Assembly (NCBI GenBank): GCA_032988165.1
Contig: JANTQF010000026.1
Location: forward strand, 124,001 to 188,000
Reading direction: 5' to 3'
Source: Emmonsiellopsis sp. PD_33
Taxonomy: Eukaryota; Ascomycota; Eurotiomycetes; Onygenales; Ajellomycetaceae
DNA length: 64,000 nucleotides
In this document: positions 1-9,769 of the stretch, in pieces
How the letters are laid out: each line of letters starts with the position of its first letter
Numbering within the stretch: position 1 is the first letter of the stretch
Program-made: the position numbers and the translations under genes
Notes under the pieces: generated by a model
Seen by the model: only the letters and a program-made list of their open reading frames with translations
What the model was told of the DNA's origin: nothing
Databases searched by the model: none

Positions 1-686
1 TTGCCGAATGCAATAGTTTGCCCTTGAAGTTCTCGATACCTTCAATATCTGGATACTTCCATTTGCTGCAATCTCATTAAAACACGATCTTCTATGGGGC
101 ATATTGAAGAGACTTATGACTTACTTCAGCACGCCAGATGCATTGATAAAAATATCGCATGTGTCCTCCAAAAGCTTATCGCCAACTTCGATTTTGAGAT
201 GCCATTTACCCTCTATTTCGTCCCACTCGGCGAATTTGACTTCATGACCAAATTTCATGTACTGATCGGCCTTATATTTTGCAGCTGTCTTTTTCATATA
301 TTCGAAAATTTGCCCTGAGGTTGCATAGTAATTCGGCCATTCGGGATTTTGCTCAAAGCTGTAGGCATAATTGTGTGCAGGAATATCACACTGGCATCCT
401 GGGTATCTGCGTCAATACTGCATTAGCTTTATCAAACGGGATGGAAAAAGTAAATAAATTGCAGTAGTTACCTATTTTCGAACCAGGTTCCCCCAAGATC
501 CTTGTTCCGCTCATAGATCACAAACTCTGCATTGCTACCTTGCATCTTTTGGCTGAAGACGATTCCCATCATCAACCCTGAATAACCGGCTCCCATGCAG
601 ACGATTCTCATCGGCCTGCGTGTATGGATCGGCTGCTCCGTGATGACATACTCCATCGAGGCTTTGTCCGTAGCGTGTGGTGACAT
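1..686 (-). CDS. Baeyer-Villiger / flavin monooxygenase, 5' part only
   Basis: FAD- and NADPH-dependent monooxygenase of the Baeyer-Villiger type, which would insert oxygen next to a ketone to give an ester or lactone. Exons read on the minus strand: 686-472, 406-125 and 65 to the window edge (about 187 residues visible). Seen: an FAD-binding GxGxxG (GAGYSG, residues 32-37), then GGTW (65-68) followed across the first splice junction by N-R-Y-P-G-C-x-C-D-x-P, the usual continuation in this family. At the very edge FKGKLLHSA begins the FxGxxxHxxxW Baeyer-Villiger fingerprint. Both introns have GT-AG ends and keep phase. The C-terminal two thirds lie outside the window, so substrate and integrity are unknown. 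It is divergent from the kinase gene; the promoter between them carries motifs shared with other genes of the block. Confidence 0.9.
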
Positions 687-1059
687 CCTGTAGTTATGCG
701 TCGGAACGGATGGTTGTTTCTCGGATTCTGGACGAACAAGGGGTGGCGGTTTTATGATAGGAGGGCGGTACTAGTGATTTTGAACTGAGTCGTATGCGAG
801 GTTTGTTCGATATCGGGGTTCTTAACATGTATATATCCTCCAGCCCTATCGGAGAGAATTTCTGATATTTTTTCCTCACGCAATGTTTTTCATTGCTTGG
901 CGATAGTTTTGGGCACATCTTATGATTCCTAGGAAATCCCGAAGCCAACGACCTATGCGCCAGTAAAGACTCAGTTTGACGTTGGGGGTGGGGTAAATTG
1001 CGCTGGGGCTGGAGGAGGAAGACTGTCTGGTAGACAAATGTTTCCAACTGATTTCGGCA

Positions 1060-1078
1060 TTCGGAGATCAGATGTCCG
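1060..1078 (+). promoter_or_regulatory. CGG-N11-CCG site, BVMO/kinase promoter
   Basis: TTCGGAGATCAGATGTCCG. It matches the site at 10840-10858 at 16 of 19 positions. Inverted CGG triplets are the usual target of Zn2Cys6 dimers; binding by the regulator at 3407 is inferred. Confidence 0.5.
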
Positions 1079-1221
1079 TCCCCATCTCGGTCGTGATAGT
1101 TAAGTCACTAATAAAGTACAGTGGAGATACAACCCCAGATTCCACTTCTTTGAACTTTAACAAGCAAGAAGACCCATAACTTACGCCAAGACTAGAATTG
1201 CCGAACGGCGATGTGTAGTTA

Positions 1222-1242
1222 GCCGAAAGATTGCCGAAAACG
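1222..1242 (+). promoter_or_regulatory. GCCGAA-N3-TTGCCGAAAACG motif
   Basis: Two GCCGAA units 11 bases apart. The site is identical to 9529-9549 except for the three spacer bases. Another GCCGAA lies just upstream at about 1200. Confidence 0.45.
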
Positions 1243-1421
1243 TCATCAAGCTGCTTTTGAGGCGAGTTGGGGCCGGAGCTGGACGCAAAAGCAGCGTTGG
1301 AACAGACCCTTCTAGGAAAAATCGGACCCCCAACTTCAACTTCACGGCATCAAAATCCATGGGGGGCGACGATTGATTCGATTATTGAGCATCACAGAAT
1401 GCACCCCCTATTCACAGGACC

Positions 1422-3000
1422 ATGAACTTAAGAAGAGTGGCAGTACTGATGAGATGCCAGTTCTCACCATCTCGATCCTTTTTCCATTCGACATCCTTAG
1501 GCCGCTTGGCTTCTCTCTCAACCCGAGAAGAAGACGATTACTATAGACCTGGTGGCTTCCATCCGGTCTCATTGGGAGAAACTTTTGATTGTGGCAGATA
1601 TACTGTCCTTAGAAAACTAGGGTATGGGAAGTATTCGACTGTCTGGCTGGCAAGAGACACCAAGTAAGCGAAATTCCTTGGACGGTTCAAGTACACGGAG
1701 TTCATGCAAAATATACAGGGACCAAAGATATGTTGCGCTTAAAGCGCTAAGAGCTGACTCTTCTGACGGCTCTCGTGATATCTTTGAAGGAGAAATCCTT
1801 TCCAAAATATCCGAGGTCTCCGCGAAGAGCACCCACGAAGGCCGCCACTTCGTGCTGCCTTCTCTTCATCAATTCAAGCATAAAGGGCCCAACGGAGAAC
1901 ACCTCTGTTTCATCTTTGATGTCTTAGGGCATCATCTAGATTTTCAATGTTCAAATTACAAGGATTGGAAACTCCCTGTAAGGGCGGTGAAAATAATTGC
2001 GTACCAGCTTCTGCAGGGGCTCGATTTTCTTCACAGGGAGTGTGGCGTCATTCATACTGGTATATGAATTGGCCCCCAGAACCTCCTCATGATACATACG
2101 ATACTAATATATCATCTTACACGAATAGATTTAAAACCTTCAAATATACTCTTAGAGCTGGATACACAACAAGAAACCATTTCCAAATATCTATCAGAGG
2201 TCCCACCGCGGACGGATCCTGAGTGCGAGGTCGAAGTTCCGCTCCGTGAAGCCATTACGACCCCATTGATTTCAGAGATGGAAGAGCCACGCACCAGGAT
2301 AATTGACTTTGGTTTTGGTGAGTAAATCAATCGCCCTTTCCTTCGCCTGAGGTTGACCAGTTCTACCGATAGCGTCCTGGAGGGAAAAACATCTTGTACA
2401 CCTAATCCAGCCAACAGCATTGCGATCGCCAGAAGTTACGATTGGTGCTCCTTGGGATACTGCAGTTGACATATGGAGTCTTGGATGCCTCGTCAGTATT
2501 TGCCAAAGTACTAATGATGGTAGGACATAAATCAGTCTGCAGTTGTTTCTAACCTTTGTTCTGGATACCCATAGATCATAGAATTTGTCCAAGGAATAAT
2601 TCCATTCCGTGGTCAAGCATCCAAATTTGGAACTTGGAGCGTGGACGATGACCGATTAGCAAGGACAATTGAGATATTGGGCCCTTTCCCAGCAGAACTT
2701 CTCAAGAAGGGTAAACATACATCTTCCTTCTTCAATGAAAACGGTAAATTCTATTAATTCGGGTTTTCTGTATCTCGTTTTCTGACCACGACTCCAGGAA
2801 ACCTCCATCGGATTTCGAACTTGAAACCAACGAACATTGAAGGACTTATAAATGGCGCCAAAAGCCCTTTCCTGAAACCTTACGATATGCCTGATTCCGA
2901 AGTTCCTATATTCGTCGATTTTCTGCAAAAAATGCTTACAATAGATCCCGCGCTTCGATCATCAGCATCTAATCTCCTCCAACATGAATGGATAAAGTGA
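1422..3000 (+). CDS. SRPK-like serine/threonine protein kinase
   Basis: Protein kinase of the SR-protein-kinase type (Sky1/SRPK-like, expanded in filamentous fungi). Six exons: 1422-1663, 1719-2059, 2129-2317, 2373-2491, 2575-2743, 2798-3000, giving 420 residues. Seen: glycine loop LGYGKYSTV (66-74), ATP-binding lysine in ALKAL (K89), catalytic loop HTDLKPSN (193-200) with the HTD typical of SRPKs instead of HRD, DFG (254-256), then SPEV and DIWSLGC in the C-lobe. All catalytic residues are present, so it should be active. The first about 35 residues are rich in R, S and F and resemble a mitochondrial presequence, common in this fungal subfamily. It sits inside the enzyme block, but such kinases are frequent in accessory regions and it may be a bystander. 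Confidence 0.9.
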
Positions 3001-3406
3001 CAATGCTAGAATCGAAGCCCTGAGCAATTCGTCTCCCAGGCCTGTTCTCCTTTTCCTGTTTTGGTGTAGAGGGACAATCGGGTGTGGTTGTTCTGCGGCA
3101 AATTCGACAACTGTACTAGACGACCACGAATATCGGATTACCATCCTCGAAGTTACTCAAACAATTCTCTGTGGATCCCATGGATCATCATCACAGCCAG
3201 CAACCGCCTGCCAAGACGGCTAACCCCATTGACGATCGTGGCCCGCTATTAACTAAGCTAGTAAACAGCTCACCGAAAGCCCGGACAAATAAGTCCGGAA
3301 CCACCCTACCCCGACTTTTTCACCATCGCCTATATTCAGCGCCAGCACCTCAATTTCTTGACGGAAGAGTGATTCCCCATATTCAGTCCCCACATAAACT
3401 CACATT
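3001..3406 (+). promoter_or_regulatory. Upstream region of the Zn2Cys6 regulator
   Basis: 406 bases between kinase stop and regulator start. It holds a CGG-N10-CCG inverted site (3282-3297), one base shorter than the sites in front of the enzyme genes, which could mediate autoregulation. An open frame from 3171 has no recognisable content. Confidence 0.45.
3282..3297 (+). promoter_or_regulatory. CGG-N10-CCG site upstream of regulator
   Basis: CGGACAAATAAGTCCG, 109 bases before the regulator ATG. It shares CGGACAA and GTCCG with the site in front of the MFS gene but is one base shorter. Confidence 0.4.
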
Positions 3407-5907
3407 ATGGATGAAATTAGAGAACGCCAGGCAAGCCATCATCGCGATATGGAACAGCAGGCCCGAAATTTGAAACCCCCACGGGGTCCAACGAAAGCCG
3501 CCATCGTGTGCCGAACGTGTAGGAGATGTCGGACAAAAAAGGTGCGGACCTCGCAATATCTTCCAAGCAAACTCTCGAATATACGCCGTGGCTTACTTGC
3601 TATGTAGGTAAAGTGCGATGGTGCAAGGCCAAGCTGCCGGGCTTGCTTAAACTTGAACCACATGTGTTCATATCCGGAAGATGCCCGGCGTTCTTCTCGG
3701 CTTACCAAAGCCGAGATTGAGGCGCTTCGAAAGGAAGTTTCGGAGTACCGACGCCTCCACAAAGGTTATCATGAGCAGATATCAACTCCTGACACTGAGA
3801 GAGCTCTGCCCTCGCCATCAGATAGCGGGGATCAATTAACCCAACATGCACCTGGGTCGACTCAAGACGGTTCCACCCATGAAATCCAGAGCCAATTTAG
3901 GACTCGCCCTTTCGGTTCTCACGATGCAAATGTTCAATACAGGTATCCGGCCGCAGCCCAAGATCCATTCCCGTCCCCACAGGAGGACACACAAGGGGAG
4001 CTTGAGGAGTCTGAAGGTCCTTCATGCGACGAAACTCGAATAGCTGGCGCTGTTGCCGATGGCGGTAATGTGCATGTTCACGGTCTCACCAGCGTGCTCC
4101 ATCAACCTCTGGTTGGCAGTTCATTGTCCGAGAAATCGGTTTCTCCAGAGGATCATAAGGTACATATACAAAGGGTTAAGGACCAGCTTTTTTCCAACGC
4201 GGCCTTACAAAGGCAACGAGAAATCACCCTCTACGGATACCCGGAAAGATCAATAGGGACGCCGATTGATTTGGACGGAGTAGATCCAGAAATGGCGAAA
4301 CATTTGCTAGATTTGCATTGGAATCGACAGCATTTGGCTTACCTCCTGTCGTACCGCCCTGCAATAATTGATAGCATGTTCAACCACGGCCCCTACGTCA
4401 ATAAGCTATTACTCAATGCTATTTACTTTTCTAGCTCGCTATATAGTGACCGAACAGTGTTGCAAGAAGACCCAAAAGACCCGCAAAGCATGGGCCGCCG
4501 GTTCTATCGAAGATTCAAGGAGCTGCTCGTAGATGAAATCGATCGTCCTAGTCTGCCAACATTGGTGGCTCTATTGCTCTGTGGTGCATCGTTGGTATCG
4601 AATGGTGCGCAGAGCGCGGGGTGGATCTTATGCGGTACCGCGTATCGAATGATTACGGATTTGGGCTGTCATTTGAGCATTCAATCACCCGGCGATCAAT
4701 ACGGCTCCAAATCCCAGCTGACATCCATGGAAATTGAGATGCGCACGAGAGCGTATTGGGGGGCTTTCTTGACGGATAAGTTCCAATCGCTTTATCTTGG
4801 TCGACCTTCTGCTCTCAGGCGCGGAGAAGCACGGGTTCCAAAGGTGCTATTAGATTCCCACGAAGAGCTAGAAAGCTGGAGTCCATACATTGATCCAGAG
4901 ACAAATTTGAGGTCACCACTGCCGACATATCAACCCAGGCCTGCTTACGCAGTAAGCACCTTCCTGGCACTTGTGTCACTTGGTGAAATCGCCTCTGCGA
5001 TTGCATGCAGGTTATACCGATTTGTAACCCTCAAAACCCCTCCCGACGAGTTACTTAAAATAAAGTCGGATATTGAGACGGACCTGGAATCTTGGATAAA
5101 AAACCTTCCCGCACATTTGCATTTTGACCCTACGACAGACCCAACTCCCCCACCTCATCAGATTACGCCCCAGTAAGTGCTGTAGACATAACCAGTCGTG
5201 TCATTGCTCTGTATATCTGCTGCTGGATGGTCTGTGCTAATGAATTTACCAGCACCACGTACTGTACCTTGATTATTCTGCTGTACCGGCCCTTCCTTTG
5301 CAACGGCCATCTGGCCTCTCTTTCAGACCCTACGCTCCAAAAATATGGCGAAGAGAAATGCAAGTACGCTGCACTTCGGATATGGCACCTCATTGACGCT
5401 TACAAGCGAGCGTTTACCTTGCGGCGCGCTCCTTACCTCCTATCGTATGCGGCTTACTCCGCCATTCTTGTCATCTTGACACAAACGCGGGTGGATAATG
5501 GGCAATATCTAGAGTGCATCGAATTCTTTTGGTACACGCTTCTAGATCTGCAACGGGGATGTAACTTCGGATTAGGAAGGCCGATGAAGATTTTGCAGAG
5601 CCTAATGGAACGCCTTGGTCAAGAAATCCCTGGATGGGACCCACGAAACTGTACAGCAACTCAAGTGGCTGGTCTTCGACAGCAGACCAACATTGGTCGT
5701 CCTTACGATCCACCAGTGCCCCTGGCGCCCAATAATTGCAACATACCGCTGGCCGATTTGCCTGCGATTGATTTCCTTTTCCATCAAGGGACCAATCCCG
5801 AAAATGTTCCAGAGGAGTGGATAAATAACCTGATGAATAATCAGAACTTGATGGATGGTTCAATTTTTGGGCTCTTTACGCCCGATCAAACAAATACGCT
5901 ATTCTGA
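3407..5907 (+). CDS. Zn2Cys6 transcription factor (fungal_trans type)
   Basis: Nuclear DNA-binding regulator. Exons 3407-3541, 3608-5172 and 5253-5907 give 784 residues. The zinc cluster is split by intron 1: ligands C38, C41, C48, C55, C58 and C65 fit CX2CX6CX6CX2CX6C, with one extra cysteine at 35. A coiled-coil-like stretch follows (about 75-92), then a low-complexity linker, then the fungal-specific regulatory domain (about 280-600) with the HLLDLHWNRQH segment seen in nirA/NIT4-like factors. That subfamily assignment is from memory and tentative. Intron 2 removes an in-frame stop and joins to TYCTLIILLYRPFL, a typical core helix. The gene lies centrally among the enzyme genes and is the likely local regulator. 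Its 3' end is 41 bases from the converging next gene. Confidence 0.9.
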
Positions 5908-5948
5908 CCCTGTCACTATGGGGTCTGGGTGGTAAAACTCTAGACCCC

Positions 5949-6620
5949 CTATTCAGTAACATGTCGCTGCTCCCCCACAGTCCATACCCTCCGAAAATGT
6001 GGCTTCTGAACTCCCTCCCGGATCCTCTTCGTCCACTCCGTGCTGACGCTCTCCTGCCATTCTTTTCCACCCAACCCATTAACCTCGTCATAAAAATGCA
6101 CTGCAATAAATGGTGCTGTTCCATCATCCCTCCCGAACGCCTTCGCCAGTTGATACCTCGCACTGCCCCGCCACCCTGGTACTTTCGAGAGGAGGCCTAG
6201 ATGTTCGGAATCATACCAATCCGAGTATTCTTGATATTGGCCCTCGGATGGGGTGATGCCGACGCAAACCATTGTTGCGCCCTTTGGCGCAACCTCGACC
6301 TCTAGTCCGGGCCGTACAACTTTGTTAATTAGCCCATAGACTTGCCAGTCTAGGCTTTTCACAAAAGATTTTGTAGCCGCGACGTCCTCCGCATAAGGGT
6401 CATCGACGATCAGTTTGGATATGTGCAACACTTCGTAAGCTGATGCGGCGCTGGGGAAGCCTTGGGTAGATTTATCGTCGCTGGATGTTAACGATGTGAT
6501 GGTGGTAACTTTCGCGGCTGGGATAGACAACTCTGGAATTCCCTTATCATTGGACGATTGGAGGTCGTAAAGGCGCAAAAGAAGGCCTTTGCCTTTAACA
6601 GGAGATGGTGGAGCCGCCAT
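5949..6620 (-). CDS. EthD-like dimeric alpha/beta-barrel protein
   Basis: Single-exon protein of 223 residues. The C-terminal half has the EYSDWYDSEHLGLLSKVPGW pattern typical of fungal EthD/dimeric ferredoxin-like barrel proteins. The N-terminal half (residues 12-100) is probably a second, diverged barrel repeat. Members of this fold are small cytosolic enzymes or ring-cleavage and decarboxylation helpers found in degradation and polyketide clusters; no specific reaction can be assigned. It is divergent from the cyclase gene with a 305-base shared promoter and converges on the Zn2Cys6 gene. The start ATG at 6620 is the first in frame. Confidence 0.8.
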   Translation of the reverse strand: MAAPPSPVKGKGLLLRLYDLQSSNDKGIPELSIPAAKVTTITSLTSSDDKSTQGFPSAASAYEVLHISKLIVDDPYAEDVAATKSFVKSLDWQVYGLINKVVRPGLEVEVAPKGATMVCVGITPSEGQYQEYSDWYDSEHLGLLSKVPGWRGSARYQLAKAFGRDDGTAPFIAVHFYDEVNGLGGKEWQESVSTEWTKRIREGVQKPHFRRVWTVGEQRHVTE

Positions 6621-6925
6621 GGCAGACGAAACAATTTATTCTAAGTTTGATTTTAAGAAATATTTACCAGATTTTCCATATGTATGAGGATAACTGTCAT
6701 TTTTTATAATGGAATGAAATGACCAACTCCTACCCTGTCGGATTTCGAGATTGCGGTGTCTTCCGGGCATTGATATCCGAGAATCCAATACTGACCCCGC
6801 TCTCGTCATAATGCATATCGGCGCAATTTGGGCCGACGGCAGTGAAGGCATACTCATGGAATAAATGATACACATCCGGCTCCTCTTCAGTAGGATCTCA
6901 TCTACGCGATTACGACAACATCATC
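6621..6925. promoter_or_regulatory. Divergent promoter, EthD-like / cyclase
   Basis: 305 bases between two start codons, too short for separate control regions, so the pair is probably co-expressed. It contains CGG-N11-CCG at 6819-6835. It also carries, on the minus strand, CTCGGATATC (around 6770-6782), identical to a 10-mer in the 9385-9769 promoter. Confidence 0.55.
6819..6835 (+). promoter_or_regulatory. CGG-N11-CCG site, EthD/cyclase promoter
   Basis: CGGCGCAATTTGGGCCG. It has the same triplet spacing as the sites at 1062 and 10842, but the spacer sequence is unlike theirs. Confidence 0.4.
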
Positions 6926-8153
6926 ATGTCTCTCATCCCCCTTCCAAAATTTTCTGACTTGCCCCTCCGTGAGGGTGACCCTCCAAATTCTGCCTGGGGA
7001 CTGTGGAGCTCAAACGGGCATCGTGACCAGCTGGGTTCATTGAACTATCTAACAGATGAACTGGTGCTAAACGCCACAAAAAAAGAGATCAGAACCGGGA
7101 AGCGGGTTGGCCTAAAGTAAGAGACAGGCCCCTCTAATAATTAATGATTCAAGTTTATTTTTCTAATCGAGAGAATAGCCTACCACTCGATTTCATATCC
7201 CCTCCCTTGCTAGGCCGAGTAGGGTTTTACAAACAGATTATAAGAAAGGACCCCAGAGTTATCAATGATGATGTGGTTAGTTAGGACGGATTCATTCCTT
7301 GCCTATTTGATATGACAGTGTTTAATTTTTCTTCACTAGATCACATTCAACACGCAGGGTTCCTCGCAGTGGGACAGCTTCAGACATTTTGCATACCAGA
7401 AACAAGCTGTTTTCTACAATGGAGTTACGCAGGATGATGTACATAGAAGCAAGCAAAGCCAGGTTAATGGTGTTGGTGGTATGTCCGCCCTTCTTCTCAC
7501 CAGGGGCGAATCTCCTACTAACACTCTTGAACAGAATGGGCAGATCGCGGCATTGCCGGCCGCGCCGTACTAATTGACTACGCATCCTACGCTTCGTCCC
7601 GCTCCATTGAATATGATCCGCTCGGCCGATACGGGATCCCGCTTGCCGCAGTCAAAGAGATCGCAGAGGAGTGCAAAATTGAGTTCCAACAAGGAGATAT
7701 TTTCATTTTGCGGACGGGATATGTCGAAGCATATAGCAAAGCGCCACAGGACAAACGGCAAGAGTTAGCGGATACCATGCCGCCCCAGTTCTGCGGGCTA
7801 GGACAGGGTCGGGAAACGACTGAGTGGCTTTGGGAGAGGCAATTTGCTGCGGTTGCGGCGGATTCGCCCGCTTTTGAATGCAGCCGTGAGTTGTCTTGAT
7901 ACCCCTTCCGCTTTGAAATTCTAAAATTAGTTAGCTAAGGTTCCTTTCTCACACAGCTGCGCTGGATCCCGAGTGGCATTTACATCCTATTCTGTTGGCC
8001 GGATGGGGAACCCCCATTGGCGAACTTTTCGATCTTGAAGCACTGGCCGAAACGTGTAAGGAATATGGCAGGTGGACTTTCTTCTTGTCGAGTGCACCGT
8101 TGAACTATGCAGGGGCAGTGGCAAGCCCTCCGAATGCGGTTGCTTTCTTTTAA
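6926..8153 (+). CDS. Cyclase-family (kynurenine-formamidase-like) hydrolase
   Basis: Putative metal-dependent hydrolase of the cyclase family (PF04199), which hydrolyses cyclic or N-formyl compounds. Five exons: 6926-7116, 7179-7275, 7340-7478, 7535-7885, 7957-8153, giving 324 residues. Seen: NLPLDFISPP early on, then TQGSSQWDSFRHF (101-113) where canonical members carry HxGTHxDxxxH. The first two histidines are therefore replaced, as in a common fungal subgroup, while D108 and H112 remain. Later WADRGIAGRAVLIDYA and GDIFILRTGY match conserved strands, and the C-terminus has HPILLAGWGTPIGELFDLE. Metal binding and activity are not assured. It shares a promoter with the EthD-like gene. In the cluster it could open a lactone or ring made by the monooxygenase; that is inference. 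Confidence 0.88.
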
Positions 8154-8528
8154 CCCTGCTATCAACTCGAAATATAAAATTGCCTGGTGATATTCGATCA
8201 AAGCTATGTTGTCTTATATAGACATAGCTACCTCAGTTACTAACAACATAAATGGCTACACTCATTTCAGAGGGGATTCATCGGGAGCTATGACTTTAAC
8301 GCCTCTGGTTTAAAATTTTTGGGGAGTGATTTAAGCGCTCTTGGCTGGTGGGGAGAAATTCTTAACTATATTTAAGAGCCCCCACAAAATGGAAGATATA
8401 AAATTTTCACCAAAGGCATCATCCTCCTAGGACCAGCCAATCCTTGTTGCAAAATGATGTATCTATTCAATTCGTTATCCAGAATAAATACTTAAATACT
8501 CGTTCTCTTCCTATTTCCTTCCCTTCCA
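8154..8528. other. Convergent 3' spacer, cyclase / CMD-like
   Basis: 375 AT-rich bases between two convergent stops, presumably both 3' UTRs. No ORF or repeat of note. Confidence 0.5.
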
Positions 8529-9384
8529 TTAGCCCACTGATGTCACAGGAACTTCCGGAATTTGCCCCTTTGGATGCCGAAACTTGACCCCCAGCAAATC
8601 AGCCACGCCATAACACAACGATCTCGTTTGTTCGATATCCTCTCTAGATTGACCGTTTATAAGAAGCCCAATCATATGATGCTTCATCTGGGGATGGCAG
8701 TCGATTCCAATTAACGCGGACATGATTATATGGCCCGTCTCGACGTCATCCAGGATCTCGTCGAAAGAGAATATTCGCCCATAGAAGAGATCTAGTTCAT
8801 GCGATGTTAGAACACCCAGGTGAGAGAGAGATCCAATCAGTAGGATTCTGAGGAGTGAGGAAAATTGGGCTGCTATACCTCGAATCACAAATGCGTAGTC
8901 GGGAGATGCATCAACTGTGGCCTGTGGGTTGAATAGGGGGTTCCGCCCATATATTTTCGTGTGCAGAACTTTACCCCTAGCACTTGCTGTGGAGGCGTCT
9001 TCTTTGTCTCTAAACGATTCCCGGTCTTTCAACTCGTCGGGGGTGACAGTCGACAACAGCCTTATACTCGTTCCGGTCTATCGTATATCCGAAAAATCAG
9101 CTGTTTAGTTGAATAGGATAGGGTTTGAACCCTACCTTTGCAGCTCCAACTATCCCCACGCTCTTGGTTAAGGCTTCGCGGATTTTTCTTGTCGCGATCA
9201 ATCTCTCCTCAGGCTCCAAACGGGCAAGATAATGCTCGCTGAAATGCTGCCACACATTGGGGATTTCATCTGGATAGTTCATGGCGGAGAGAGTGACAAT
9301 TAGTACCATGTACCATCGGAGCTTCCGGGGAAGCCCAGGTATCTGCTCCACGGAGGAGAAAAATGATGAAGGTAGGAGAGCCAT
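8529..9384 (-). CDS. Carboxymuconolactone-decarboxylase/AhpD-like protein
   Basis: Two exons on the minus strand, 9384-9136 and 9077-8529, giving 265 residues. The layout LPSSFFSSVEQIPGLPRKLRWYMVLIVTLSAM at the start, VGAAK at the splice junction and TPDELKDR after it is typical of fungal proteins annotated as carboxymuconolactone decarboxylase-like (AhpD fold). These contain an all-helical domain found in aromatic-ring catabolism and peroxide defence. The classical CxxC of AhpD is not visible in either half, so a peroxidase role is unlikely. It is divergent from the ABM-fold gene (385-base shared promoter). The precise reaction is unknown; context suggests work on a metabolite of the cluster. 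Confidence 0.8.
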
Positions 9385-9528
9385 GATTTGTTTGACTATC
9401 TATCTGATAGATCATTTAACAACCTAACAAAAACTTAGGGTTAAGTTGGAAGAGGTCGACTTTCTGATGCAAAGGAGAGATGAGATATCAGCAACCGGAG
9501 TCAACGAACAAACATGTCCAAGACTTTG

Positions 9529-9549
9529 GCCGAAGTGTTGCCGAAAACG
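9529..9549 (+). promoter_or_regulatory. GCCGAA-N3-TTGCCGAAAACG motif
   Basis: Second copy of the motif at 1222-1242; 18 of 21 positions are identical and the three differences are all in the spacer. Confidence 0.45.
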
Positions 9550-9607
9550 GGTAATCCAAACCCCTCCAAGGGTGGGTTTGCCGATAGCCATTGATCATGC
9601 GAGCTCT

Positions 9608-9624
9608 CGGATATCTAATGTCCT
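9608..9624 (+). promoter_or_regulatory. CGG-N11-CCT near-site
   Basis: CGGATATCTAATGTCCT. It shares CGGA, the ATGTCC core and the spacing with the sites at 1062 and 10842, with the last G changed to T. Confidence 0.4.
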
Positions 9625-9769
9625 AGCGTTGCTTTAGAAAAACTACCGGAAATACTATTTTCTCTCGGCGGGGGGGTTGAAGCTATCAGAATCCTGAAGA
9701 TGGGAGGCGAGCCAACTGTGCAATCCTCCAATACCAAGTCCTCAAAATTGACTGGCAGGTGCAGCCACC

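Larger units (their letters stand above)
687..1421. promoter_or_regulatory. Divergent promoter, BVMO / kinase
   Basis: 735 bases between two divergent starts. It holds a CGG-N11-CCG site (1062-1078) and three GCCGAA elements (about 1200, 1222 and 1233). Open frames here look non-coding. Confidence 0.55.
9385..9769. promoter_or_regulatory. Divergent promoter, CMD-like / ABM-fold
   Basis: 385 bases between start codons. It contains GCCGAA-N3-TTGCCGAAAACG (9529-9549) and a CGG-N11-CCT near-site (9608-9624) that begins with the 10-mer shared with the 6621-6925 promoter. Confidence 0.55.

Noticed and set aside
694..1047. Open frame of 117 codons on the minus strand
   Set aside because: No domain or plausible composition; it lies in the BVMO/kinase promoter with shared motifs.
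3171..3473. Open frame of 100 codons before the Zn2Cys6 gene
   Set aside because: No zinc cluster or other feature; the regulator starts cleanly at 3407.
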